NCBI GenBank assembly: GCA_964017145.1 | Contig: OZ024842.1 | Coordinates: 2,852,001 to 2,916,000 of the forward strand | Direction: 5' to 3' | Source of the DNA: Agrocybe praecox | Taxonomy: Eukaryota; Basidiomycota; Agaricomycetes; Agaricales; Agrocybaceae | DNA length: 64,000 nt | In this document: positions 22,982 to 35,076 of the stretch, piece after piece | Layout of the letters: each line of letters opens with the position of its first letter | Position numbering within the stretch: the first letter of the stretch is position 1 | Notes under the pieces: model-generated | What the model saw: only the letters and a program-made list of their open reading frames with translations | Database searches by the model: none | What the model was told of the DNA's origin: nothing | Made by a program: the position numbers and the translations under genes

Positions 22982-25900
22982 CTACCGCAACTGGCTATTT
23001 CGGATCCCAAAGAGTTCCACAAGATCTGCGTGAAAGTGTCAGTTGCTAATCGTCAACGAGCACTTAAATAAAACCTTGTAAACGAGCCTCTCTTTGCTGA
23101 CGTTGGGTTTCCGTACGTTTTATGCCAGAAAACGCCTATACAGGAAGTAACGCATCGATCAGACTCAGAATTGTCTTTGGAGGGTTAGAGAAAAAGTAGA
23201 ACAAACATGTTGGATAAGCTCCTTTTTCTTCTCCTGGATTTCTAAAACTTTCGACTCGACGGTGTTCTCAGAAACAAGTTGGTACACATGCACAGGTTTC
23301 TTCTGGCCGATACGGTTCACTCTGTCAACTGCCTGGCTCTCGATTCCTTCCTGTTGGAATAACTTAGTAAGTGGATTCAAATCCGGAGAGCAGAGATTCC
23401 GTACCTGCCACCACCTGAATGACGGCGTAAATTTCATGGAGATAAGAAAGCATAGAAGAAAAAAGCATTGGTAAACTTACGGATCCATCCTAGACAATTC
23501 CAAACAGGTCAGAGATGATAATGTAGGAAGAAGGATTTACGGCAAACTTACAAGTAGACATTGTTTGCGACTTGGCAACAAAAAAAAATTAGTTGAAAAA
23601 TTGGATGAAGACATAGTGCTGTTTACCCGTCAAGTTAAGTCCAAGTGCACCCTGATAACGAGTAAGCATCATATTCTTCGTGTATATATCAGAATAGACC
23701 TACCGCTTTCAAAGACAATAACATAACACGAGGATTAGCATCCAACTCAAATTCATCATCAACAGGAGCCCGTCTAGCGTTAGTAGCCTTTCCTTTTCCT
23801 TTCCCCTTTTTAGTAGATTCCTTGACCGGCTTGTCATCCTCCGAGTCGTTGAGATAGTCGTCTTCGTAATTGTCCGCATCATCAATGACAAAGTCGCTAT
23901 CATTGTCGTCCGCATCTGCAGCTCCCTCCTCTAGGTTCGCAATTGAGCTGGTCCCCCTCGTCTTCCTGCTGGGTTCAGGGTCGGTGACAACAGGAGGTTC
24001 GCCTTCTATGGGCACAGAGAACCGCGCAATAGCTTCTTGTCTCCTCCTTGCAGACATTTTCCCATCAAATCGAACATATGGAATCCTGAAAATAAGAATA
24101 GATTAAATAGAAAACTTGAATGAAAACCAAGATTCAACTCACCCTTCCTCGTCTAAAGCTTCAGCAATCTTTTCAATAGTTAGCATGCGATAAACCTTTC
24201 CAATAATCTTCAGACATTACCTTGTCAAGGAACGATGTGAATTGGGAGAAAACCAAAGATTTTTCAGTCAATGGCGAAAGCTTGAGCAAATGGATTAATT
24301 GCTCGATCTTTGCAGATGACCCAGCACGCATTCCCTCAGGCTCTTCCGAAAGATATCTAGGCGCCTTCTGCGTTAGATCCGTTGGTGGAGGTGGTTCATA
24401 CAAATTTCCCATTGTTAAAGCACGTCGGTCCTATATAGGCGAGTCGATTTTTGATAATTAATGATTGGTTGGCATTTACATGAAAAGAAGGAAATTTACC
24501 ATAGGACACTTTGGTTCTCGTGATATGACTTCAGTTATACTGGACCATAAGGTGTAAGCATCGAGCTAAATTGATATCTATACGCAATAAGGCACATACC
24601 AAGGAAGGCAGAACATATGAGAGCAACTGGTAATACGAGCATCATTCGGGAGGACTCCAAAACATATAGGACACTCTTCGCAATCTTCAATCGCTTGGGC
24701 AAGTAGAGTTTGCAATCTTAATCTCTCTTCAGGAGTAATCGGCATGGCCTTGTAATTGGATGCATCGACGGATTCAATATTGCGACGAAGTTCGTCGAGA
24801 TAGTTCGCCGGTACCAAACCTGGATGGAGGGCAATCTGCCGCATGCGCGTGAGCATACTAAGGACGTTGGATTGTACCTTAGAACAAAAAAATTAGAGAA
24901 GTGAACATGTCATTTGTTATTGTACCACTGACAACTGCATTGCTCGATCCATCTTTCATAGCCGTAACTAAGCGTTCTTTGGACAAAGATTCAACTTCAT
25001 CGTACAATGCCTGTTCGTGTCTTCGTCGTGAGCAGTATACAAATTGTCAAGACGCAAAACACACCCTTGCTTCTTCGCTCAAAGCGACGGGAACCTTTAT
25101 CATCTCAACCTGTTACAATTATCAATAATCTAGCGCGGGAATAATCGAAATATTCGCTTGCCGGAGGTAAATCGATAATAGACTTCCCGGTACTATCTTG
25201 CATCTAACAAAAAAAAAACAGTGATGACGAATCGGAATCCTGGCACCAATACTGAGAAATGTTGTTTTTACCTCTTTCGTACGGCGGATGCAAATATGAC
25301 TCATCAATGCCTGAAAACAAATGAGGGAAGTGGATGGTATTAGTCACATATAAAACATACCCGAAGAAGTTCTGCCCCAGACGCTTCACCATTCTTGAGT
25401 GGCCGGAGCAACAGACGTTTGTAGAAGTCCTCATTGTCCAGTGGCCGACAGATTTGCAAGAAAGTCAAGAGGGAACCGAGATCCTTAAAAGAAGTGTTTT
25501 TGAGTAATGGGCTTTCCAACAAAATCCTTCCATAGACGTACTCGTGGAGAGTTGATCTAACGTTTCAAAAGGCCAGTCAATTCAGAAACGGGCATGAAAA
25601 GGAAAACGAACGGACAATTGGTGTTCCCGTCAACACCCATCGCCTTGAAGCATTCAAACCGTAGACTGCCTTAGCTGCCTTCGTCTTGGGGTTGCGGATT
25701 GTGTGACCTTCATCTAGGATGACTCTCTGGATCAAAAATAAAATAAAATGAGATTTACAATCATAAGATACATATGGTTCGAACCTTCCATGGGACATCA
25801 AATAATGTCCTTTCCATTTTCTTCTTCTTAGATGAGTTGGCAGAGGTAGATACTTCCGCGTGCTCTCCTGTAATGGTCTGGTAGGTTGTAATGACGATAT

Positions 25901-28294
25901 CGTATTTTTGCAGCTCTTTAGCGCTTAACGACCTTGTGGCCCCATAATAAACGCAGCTGGTGATTGTCCCCGGAGTACAATGGTCGAGAATTTGTTTCTC
26001 CCAATTTGACAAGACGGATAGAGGCGCAACTGCATTATGCATGAGCTATGTGATAATCTTCAAAAAATATGACTTGCCTATCAAAGTTGTTTTACTAAAT
26101 CCAGGATCCATTTCTTTTTTTGTGGCGAGAATTAATGCAATCATGGTGAGTGTTTTACCCTGAAGAGCAGGTCAGTAAGAGTTTATATGCTAGCTAGACC
26201 CAGCTAACCAATCCCTGCGCAAGTAAATAGCAGTTATTAGACAAAAAAGAAGGATCACTTTCATTATTCCATACCATTGCATCCGCACACAAGGCACCTC
26301 TACCGAGCTGCGGAGCTGCTTCTTGAGGAGTTTTCGTTGCAACTGGAAAAAAGATCAGTCCGAGAAACGTCATTGCAAGGCGAACGTAGACTGACTATTG
26401 AAATAGTAAGTCTAATTAGAAATGGGCGTCAAACGTTAGTGGATATCGTTGGAAGCAGCGTGGCAGATTTATAAGTACCTGATGTCCTTGCTTTTTGATT
26501 TGCCAGAATTGCACTGGTTTATCCGTTTCTTTTTTGGGTAAAGTAGGGTTTTCACGATCAACACACCAACGCAAACCTTGAAGCTAGATGAACTATCAGT
26601 ACAGCGATATATGCTATATTTTGTTTTTGAAAGAGAACCTGATGCTTCATTAGATCAACCGTCATTTCACCCGTCGAAATACCAGGAGGATTTTCGTATA
26701 GTGGCATATTCATAACATCGTCCGTAGAGCACAACGTGTCGAGGAGAGAATTACGGCGCCCCTCGTCGTCGACCTTCTCGAGGTTACTCAGCATTTGCTT
26801 GAGTTCTGCCGCTTTGCGTAGACTTTCTTGTTGCTTGCGGATGGCTTCTTGTTGAGCAAGACTCTGAGAAGAAACAGAATGGCGCTGGGAAGAAGACGAT
26901 GTAGCAGGAGCTCTAGAGGCCACATTGGCGACACGGTTGGTCACACTTGGAGCAACATGAGCTTGAGAGGTAAGCGGTTCACGCTTAGTGAATCCACGCT
27001 GCCCAGGAGTAGCCCACACCAAAGTAGGTTCGAGTTGGGCACGTTTATCCGAGGCGCCGTATATTTTCAATGTTCTATGTGCAAAGATTAGAATTGATAC
27101 TTTTGAAGGGCTTGTCATGTGCGCTTACATGGACAGCGTATATCCATTCGAGCCTACTGGATCGGATGGTTAACAAAACGAATAAAAACGACAAACTGAA
27201 CTTTATCTTACGGTTACCGTCGTTGATAACTCCTTCCACAGTAACTGCTTGGCGGTCAAGCAAAGGCGACAGTTTCGCGGCAACGTTTCTGGGTAGATGT
27301 CCTACTTGTATCCTGGAGATATTCTTCACCTGAATAGCATTTCTGAATATGACGAGACATCAGCGCATTGTAATTGTCAAACAAAGTCGGTCTCACCTGT
27401 CGAAGCGGTTATGGGGTTCTCTGACAAGTAACACTTCTTCACCTGGGCCCACCATGCCTTATGTTATGCCAGTCAATCCCACATCAGGTTCTTGGGGAAC
27501 GAAAGCGAGGTACAAACCTTTGTAATATTGTATGCCAACAACGCTTGTCACCATGTTACAATACAATTCATCCTTAACTTCCTCTTCGGGTGGTTCATCC
27601 TCTATATCGTCTTCCATTCTTCTGTGTTGGGTCAAAGAATTTCCTGACAAGGCAGCTCTCAGTCTCTGTGATGCGAGGTCGAGCCCGGCCTGGGTTGCAG
27701 TCCTTTTCCCTTGACTCAATGATGGTTGAGACACATTATTTGCAGCAGCTATTTTGGGTTTGGCGCTGGTAGGAACATCATTTGGATCTATGCGCGTCAA
27801 AGATACAGCCATTCTAATTTTATTCTGGTCCGAATCTCTGTGAATCCCAAAACCGGTGAGAAGGTGAATTTACCATGACATCGAGGGAAAAAGATGCGAA
27901 CTTTAGTTTCTCAAACCCGATTATGTTTTTCAAAGATATTGAGCCCAGTTCTGTGAGGATCGATGGTGTCACGCAGCCCCTATGCAAAAAATGAGCATTG
28001 TTTTTCACGAGAAATATAGTGTATATACCAATGACGCCACTCTACCGTCTCCCCGAATTCATTAGCAGTAGCGCGACCGTATCGAAGGGTACCCATGGAA
28101 AGTGGAGTATCCTATAATTTTCTCTGAGTGACGTTCGCGCGACTATCCTGGTGGTTGAGAAACCCACTTTACAAAGTCCAGGAGCATGGCACTTTGCTCT
28201 GACGCTTCTGCTGTACTGTGGACAAGTTACCATGATAGGTGCCAATTTGAAAATCCGAAATTTAGCTTACCCCGACAGTGTGACTGACTGACAT
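22982..28294 (-). CDS. RAD5: Rad5/Rad8/HLTF-class translocase with N-termin PARP-type zinc finger, HIRAN, SNF2 and RING
   Basis: I assembled 34 exons totalling 3,429 nt (1,142 residues), all phase-consistent. Domains: PARP-type zinc finger (about 16-75; Cys pair in [11 protein letters not shown], then LRYGR and EWRHWGCVTP); HIRAN (about 165-260; [30 protein letters not shown]); SNF2 ATPase with [47 protein letters not shown] inserted between lobes (about 792-838; [26 protein letters not shown]); helicase C lobe with [29 protein letters not shown]. Such proteins polyubiquitinate PCNA and reverse stalled forks. An acidic insert ([14 protein letters not shown]) interrupts the C lobe. Exons of 6, 9, 10, 15, 16 and 19 nt are needed to recover conserved motifs. 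Donors at 26077 and 25161 are GC. Confidence 0.9.
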
Positions 28295-28478
28295 GTTAAG
28301 AGCCTTTGCCTTTATGTAGCAAACAACTCTTTGTAAAAGCAGTTGAGACCCAGTGGGCAACTTGAAGCGGGGACCAAAACGCGTCGACCAAACAACCCCC
28401 AACGCGCCAACTGTAATTGTCGTGACAGAGTTACGTACAGCCACACACGTTTTTCAACCCTTTTCCACCAGCTATACG
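28295..28478. promoter_or_regulatory. Bidirectional promoter between Rad5/HLTF-like gene and NSE4
   Basis: Only 184 bp separate the two divergent start codons. It contains a perfect MluI cell-cycle box ACGCGT at 28379-28384 and an E2F-like CGCGCCAA at 28403-28410. Such sites bind MBF/E2F-type factors that drive G1/S genes, which fits two replication-repair genes. Function is inferred. Confidence 0.55.
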
Positions 28479-29834
28479 ATGTCCGACGTTGACATGGATC
28501 CTTCAGGTGGGCTTCTAGGAAGATATAACACGATTACAACAAGTTGAAACTATGTCGACAGAGATGGTCTTTGACCCAGACCAAGATCCCGAAGAAAAGC
28601 GTGCGGTCCGGCAAAATTATCGTTCATTGACCAAAAAAATAGAAGGTACGCGTCTTTTAAGTCAGTTTTGCCTTTATCCTTCCTGATTCCTGCCTCTCAA
28701 GCACATCAAGGAAACCCGAATGATTTTACAACAGCGGAACTTCTTTCACAAGTGCAGAAAGCAGATCAGTTATTTGTTAAAGGTATGTAGTCTTCGAACT
28801 TCATGGTATACATTCACTAACTCATTTGATATAACAGTCAAAGGGCCGCAGGAAGCCACTTTAGACTCACATCTGTTGTTAATGGCTTCGAACATGGGTG
28901 CCCAGAAAGCGCGTGCAATGAAGTCCGGTTCTGGTGCATTCGACGTAGACGATTTTGTTTCCAAGTTGGTCAGATTTATGGGCGGACAAAGGACGATGGA
29001 AGAAACACTTGCTGAGGATTCAGACACCGAGGAAATGGACGTTAATAGCACACCTTTGGACTGGGATAAGATAGGCCGCAAGGCCATGGCGAAAAGTAGA
29101 CGCGCCCCAGTCATGGGATTCATGTAAGTTATGGCTTGCACATGCTTCCCTGTATTTTCCTAACACTGTGATAGGCTCGGCCCATTATCTATCGAACAAA
29201 AGAAGAGATCAGCAATGAAGCGTTCCAAACTCGAGAAGAACAAGGAGGATGAAAGAAAACCTCAAGAATTGAAAGAAGAAGATATAGCCCGTTCTTCAAA
29301 CGAAACGACTCGCAACGTCCAAGTGGTGTGTATATTTGTCTATGTTCAACGGCCTATTTCTCTGAACTTTTATTCAGCTTAGCTACATTCTAGACCATCC
29401 AGATACACCCGAAAGAGTGAACCTTTTCAAGTTCGTGGTTAACCCCCACAACTTCGCCCAATCAGTGGAAAATCTCTTCTACTTATCGTTTCTTATTCGT
29501 GATGGCAAGGTTGTGCTGGACATTGACGATGGCGAGCCATTCATTTGTGGGTTTCTTTCACACTTATCCACGTTCAACTATCGTCCTGAACAATATCTTT
29601 AGTTGTCTATGACGATGACGACCAGGCCGCTGAAGACGGGCTTAAAAAGAACCAAATGGTCTTCGAATTTGATATGGAAACATGGAAGGTAATTAGTGAT
29701 CCGTGACTTTAACAAACCAAGCCTTAATCTTCATTTTTTTTTAGCGTGCTATTGAGGTTTTCAATATCACAGAGCCCATGATTCCTACGCGAGAACCAGG
29801 GGGGGTTAAACTGGCCGGTAAATGGTACGGCTGA
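28479..29834 (+). CDS. NSE4: Nse4, kleisin subunit of the Smc5-Smc6 complex
   Basis: Eight exons (28479-28506, 28562-28645, 28702-28782, 28838-29123, 29175-29325, 29378-29546, 29603-29688, 29745-29834), 324 residues. Nse4 bridges the Smc5 and Smc6 heads with Nse1/Nse3, for replication-coupled repair. Shown by the N-terminal RQNYRSLTKKIE helix, LLSQVQKADQLFVKVKGPQEATLD (split across exons), MGAQKARAMKSG, then the C-terminal winged helix beginning NLFKFVVNPHNFAQSVENLF and FLIRDGKV. The first intron is either 55 nt (acceptor GACAG at 28561) or 37 nt (acceptor AAG at 28543, adding six residues); the longer one looks more normal. Divergent from the Rad5/HLTF-like gene. Confidence 0.92.
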
Positions 29835-30308
29835 TGAATGTTTTATGATGGCTTATCTGTCGACCTTCGAGTGTGATGTACTTCATTAATTCTGCTATAT
29901 TTTATTGTAAAACATATTATCTCTTTCCTGTTTGGCGTCGTGGTCCCTAGATGTTTTTTCTCTAGTACAATTTTTATCGCATATGTACGTTATTAGCCGG
30001 AAACTACGCTATTTTCCCCCGGTCAGATTATTCCTATTTCTTTCATATACGCGATGGTGGTAAATTACAGTTAGTTTTTGCGATCAAGACCTTAAGGCCT
30101 TAAACCCGACGCCTGTGCAAATGTAAAATTTTGGATTGACATAGAGTAGAAAGCTACAATGTGGTATTCGAATTTGAGTGAAGAGCTGCGATATAAGCAT
30201 GACTAAAATAGTATGTATACAAAAGTTACAAATGAATGTTGCTCAATATATAACGGAAGTTCATAAGGTTTCGTGAATAGCAACGGGAGTTGAAGTTAAT
30301 AAATATAA
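29835..30308. other. Convergent 3' region, no gene seen
   Basis: About 470 bp between the 3' ends of NSE4 and the BRCT gene. AT-rich, consistent with two 3' UTRs. No ORF or RNA gene recognised. Confidence 0.4.
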
Positions 30309-33300
30309 TTATGGTTTGGCACCAGCTGGCATGAGACTCTTTCGTCTCCTTGCTCTCTCCAATGGAGCCATGTCGTCGTCCATTGTGATCGCTGCAAAAA
30401 CAAATGTGTTTAGCTATCTTAGTCAGAGCTCCCATGCGAAGAAGAGACCGCTTACATGACACTGAGCCATCCATAGAGCGATCACCTTCCACCTCATCTT
30501 TGTCTGCCTCAGACGACGGGGCGTCAATCTCACTTGCAAACATCCTCGGAAGAATGGAACGTCGTCTCTGAATAGCGAAGCTCATCAATAAGGTATATTT
30601 CAAATCTCACTGCTGTCTTACCTTGTTGACACCTGCAATATTGGCGTGCTCGATATCGACCAAATATTCTGTCTCGTCAATCCGTTTGCGCTGTTCAACA
30701 CATTCAACGACCCATGCGATCCCCACAACGAGAGGCTTAGGATCGCGTAAGAGTCTGCAGTGGGACTGTCAATGGATTGAATAAAATGTGCAATATGAAA
30801 AATCACCTATAACGCGTGATAGTACTCATGAGACCGTTTTTGAACACAATATGTGTACAAGTTTGTCCTACTCTTGTGAGGACCTATGAACCATTGCAGA
30901 CATTAACGATCATAAGCATGTTGTATAAGAGAGAACTTCACCCGAGCGCCCACTCCTTCCAGCATTTCAACAAATAAGGAGCCTGCTTCATCCCCATCAT
31001 CAGTCTTGACATCGACAAAGATAACGCAATCCTTCAAGACTTTCAAAGCTTCCACAGCTGGATTCACCACTGGAGTCGGCTCGGTAGCTCCCTTGCGTTG
31101 TGACGAAACATGTCCGTCCGCACCTCCTTTGATCTTCATAAGGACTCCAGGTGCTGTCTTTGCGATACGAGCACTTGCCCTTGTACCAACAGCAGGACCC
31201 GCTGACGGCGAACTACCGCCAGCAGATGTCGATGGATACGTACTACTCGAACTCCTGTTTGTCCTATTGGGTGGTGTTGCAGGAGGCCCCATTAATCCTC
31301 GAGCGGGAGGAGGGGGTGGCACTGCGCTCAAAGACTGCGAGAGAGCATGAGAAACCATTGACACCCTCCTTGAGCCATTTGGAGGTCGACTAGTCGTTGA
31401 GTTCTCTGTTTCCTTTCCTTTCCCTTTTTCGGAGTTTTCACTTGCTGCGAGATCATTCAGAGAAAGCACAGAAGAAGTTGCATCTGGTGCTGTTGGAGCC
31501 ATGAAATTGTCGTCGACTTGTATCTTTACTTGGTCGTCGTCTTCTTCTTCATACTCTCGCATAGTAGCATTAATGTCGCCACCACCTTTCACTGGGCTAC
31601 CAATAACAGTTGGTAACGCTGACTTCTTGCTTAGCATCCGACGTGGTGCACCGCCGACACCGAAGATAGGTTTGCCCGTGACAGAGTTTTTAGCGGTACC
31701 GCGAACACTCATGCCAGATTTCTTCGGTCCGCCTCTGGCAGACATGAAGGCAGATAAAGGCTTTTGCACATAATTATTCATCGAATCCTTGCTTGATGAA
31801 GCCACTGCTTTGGTCGTTGACGTCGTTTTGAAAGCATTTGGCCCAAGAGTAGTCGCCCGCTTGACCCCACCATTGGGTAGTCCCATGCCTATAGATGAAC
31901 GTCCAAGAGCTCCATCGTCCTTGCTTCTAATAGTCTCTTCTTCATCGGCAACGTCTCTGTTGAAATCCATGCTGGTGCTCGGCCTTGAGGGTGCTGGCAT
32001 GCGAAGCTTTTCTAGTGCATTCGATAATGTCGACAAAGAGGAACTAGAGCCCATAGAAACTTGGCTTGTGTCCATAGAGAAAGTGCGAGTAATTGCTGCA
32101 CCTGTCATGCAATTTAGGCCTGGGAACACAAGGAAATGCCGAGTACTCACTTGACGGTTTCATGGACAAGAGAGAGGACGATCTTGCAATCTTCGTAGGC
32201 GATGGAGTAGATACACTCTTGCTCAGGGCGGTGAATCTGTCTGTCGCCTTCGTAGGTGTCTTGAGAACGTGCGCTTTAGCTGGCGAGCTAATCTTCATAG
32301 GTGATCCTGGGGGCAGTTTCTTTTCTGGAGGTGCATCTTGACCAACTGCTATGTGAGGCGCTGACTTTTTAGGTACACTTGATGTTGTCCTCTTGGAAAC
32401 AGAAACAATGGTGGATCTAGTGTAAGAAGATCGGGGTACGGAGGCTGCAATTTCAGATTAGTAGTGCGTATAGAAGACCAAAGTAAAGAGATATACCCCC
32501 AGGTAATGCATTACTCTTTTGGTTAGAGGCACTGCGTGTAACACGACCACCAAAAGCAATTGTGGTTGTTGGTTCCTTCTTCTTCCCAAGGAAGTCTTTG
32601 GGCTTCGGTACTTTCGCGAGAGCATCCACTGGCACTGATTGGCTCTCTTCAATTTCTGGCAGCCTCGCTGTTGCTGGTTCTGGTACGGGTAAATCAGGAC
32701 TAGTTTGCAATGTTGATGCTTCGTCTGCGCCAGTGCGACTTGTTTCCGTAAGGCATTCTACACTTTCCCTACTGGATGGATCCATAGAAATGTCGGCACT
32801 TTGTGAAGGCTCGTTTTGAACTCGACTTTCCTCTATCGGGGCTATATTACTTTCGGGAGAGTTTTCGTCTGTGGCGACAGATACCATTGAAACATCTGGG
32901 TCTTCTCTCTGCTGTAAAGTCGGCTCTGAGTCCCGTTCTGGTTTCTCTAAAAGTGAATATTTGTTGACCATCTCCATGTCTTCCGTTACAGTGTCTTCAT
33001 CTTGAGAATCTTCAACGACTTCCATCGGTATTTCTTCCGTGCGTCGAGCGGAAAATGGAGGTGTTGCCTGTCTCTGAGATTCAACCCCCAGCCCTGTCGT
33101 TTCATTCTCAATAGACTGGTTTAAGCCAAACGGATCATCTTCTTTGCCTGCTTCTTCCTCTTCTTCGTTATCTGACGTCTCGACGTATAATAATGGCTGC
33201 ACTGGTTTCGGTTTTGTGTTAGGCTTCATCCTTTGCTTCATTTTCTGCTTCGCTTTAGATGGGCCAGTAACAGGTATCTCCGATTTAGTTGACGAGCTAA

Positions 33301-34765
33301 AGATATATGGAACTTGCTTCAACAGTTGTGGCTTGGAGGCTTTCTCCAAACGTTCGCGATTTCCCGCATCTCGAGATGCATTCATTAGATAGCTAAAAGC
33401 GTTGATGCCAGAAGTCTCCCTCTTTGTTTCCCCTGATTTTGAGTGCAAGTCGCTGGCGTTCAATGCCTTAGACGTCGAAGCTAAAGTAGTAAAATTTTGT
33501 ACTGTTACTCGTGTTACTCCGGCATTGATCCCGAACGAAGGTCGCGGAAGTCGACTTTTCGGTTCAGTCGGGAGTGGAGGGGGAGGCATGCGACTTCGTG
33601 ATGAGTTCTCTCTCTATAAAGATTTATTTGTTAAAGCAGGTCAAAAGGAGTCGAGAGAAACAAAGATGAGAAAACGAAGATGACTAACTTCTTCAATGGG
33701 TATTAAACTGCTTTGCTTCCTCCCTACAGTGTTAAAATAACGGTTCGTCTCGCTTGTGCCGGGCATAGATCTTGTTGGCAGTGGCGTTTCTGGTACTGGA
33801 GTTAAGGGTGACATAGGGATAAGCTTGTTTAGAGATTCGGTTGCAGGGGTGGCAGGTACTTGAACATGTAATGCTTTGCTCGCTGAAGCCGAGGGAGTGG
33901 GCGGCTCATCTACAGTTGCCGTGGTCGCACTTTGGTTTATGTCGACCTTATTTGCAGATGCAAGCTCTGCGCCAATTTGAATCTCTTCTCCGACATTGCT
34001 CCCTTCGTCACGGGCTAGAGTAGCTTCATCTTGAATAGTAGGTAACATAGAAGGCGTTGAAAGCTTTGTTGGGATTATGCGTAACTGGAGTTCAACATCT
34101 TTTGAAGGAGATCGAGAACGAGAACGCTTGGGAGACGACGGAAGATTTCTGAAATCAATGCGGGGTATATCATAGCTTATGGGAAATAGTGGCACCGACT
34201 GGGCTCGGCTTTTTGAAGGAGAAGTAGTGGAAGGAGAAAATATTGTCGGAGGAGGGCTTGCACTAACTGTAGACAGCGTTTTCTTCGTCGTTGTGGCAGA
34301 TCTTTTTCGCCCTGACCGTCTTCCTGTGTGATTAATTGGTTCTGAGCTATTTCGAGTATGCTTCAGTTTCGTTCCTTGGAAATCCAACCCTTCCTCTTCA
34401 CCCGCGCCTGAACCCTTCCCTTTGCCGTGAATAGATTCCGTATCTCGTTTCGCGCGCTTCAATTCCCTGCCGTCAGAAGGAGAGCTTGACCGATGACTGT
34501 ATTCGTCCTGAGTTGGAGGCGAGGCTGATCTTTTTGAGTTATTGGCAGATTTCGTATACAATTCGGTCTTTCCAGGAGACAAGAGTAGCTCGTCGTCCGT
34601 ATCGTCAGATGCCTTCGGGGTTGAGCATACATCACTGCCAACAGCAGCCTGATTCCGCAAAGCGGTTCTCGCGTCTTTAAGAGGTGAGCGATCTGGTATC
34701 TGTAGAATATTGTCTGGTAACGTTACTTGGGACCGCGTCCTTCTTCCGAAGATAGCTTCAGTCAT
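30309..34765 (-). CDS. Large BRCT-domain protein, microcephalin-like BRCT at C-terminus
   Basis: Eight exons (34765..33689, 33613..32497, 32444..32151, 32101..30942, 30883..30807, 30754..30622, 30567..30456, 30391..30309) give 1,350 residues. The first ~1,170 are disordered and rich in Ser/Pro/Lys, with many SP/TP sites and basic patches (GRRSGRKRSATTTKK), as in a Cdk-regulated chromatin protein. A single BRCT lies at about 1177-1286: LKDCVIFVDV, GSLFVEMLEGVGARV, TRVGQTCTHIVFKNG, STITRYRLL, PLVVGIAWVVECVEQRKRID. The W-V-x-x-C helix and THIVFK strand are typical, and the pattern is closest to the N-terminal BRCT of MCPH1 by eye. Role in the damage response or chromosome condensation is inferred from the domain. 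Confidence 0.85.
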
Positions 34766-35076
34766 CGCGGAAGCAAGTCAATGTTGCATGAACGGGGTGA
34801 ATACGATTATCGGCGAAGAGTCTGACGTTCAAACTCTTAGTGAGGAGTCTGCAGTTTAGGGTCCCAAGCCACTTCCTAGCTTTTGGTGTGGGTATAAGTT
34901 ATAAGAGCAAGGAAAGGACAACGGAAGGGGCAACCATAATAACGCAAGTGCACGACGCGACAAGTGGTTGAAAACATTTCGCGTGTCACGTGTACATACT
35001 CAATACTCCCTCGGAATCACGGTGTTATCGTTGCCGGCAGTGCTCTCTTACTCTGAACGTTCAACGAGTACCACTA
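34766..35076. promoter_or_regulatory. Divergent promoter between BRCT gene and NAD(H) kinase
   Basis: 311 bp between divergent start codons, with the palindromic E-box CACGTG at 34987-34992 inside GTGTCACGTGTAC. No other element recognised. Confidence 0.35.

Noticed and set aside
26343..26395. Continuous reading from the acceptor at 26397 through this stretch in the Rad5/HLTF-like gene
   Set aside because: It keeps frame but inserts 18 unrelated residues; splicing a 16-nt exon instead restores the conserved TYYFN-IATKTPQ text.
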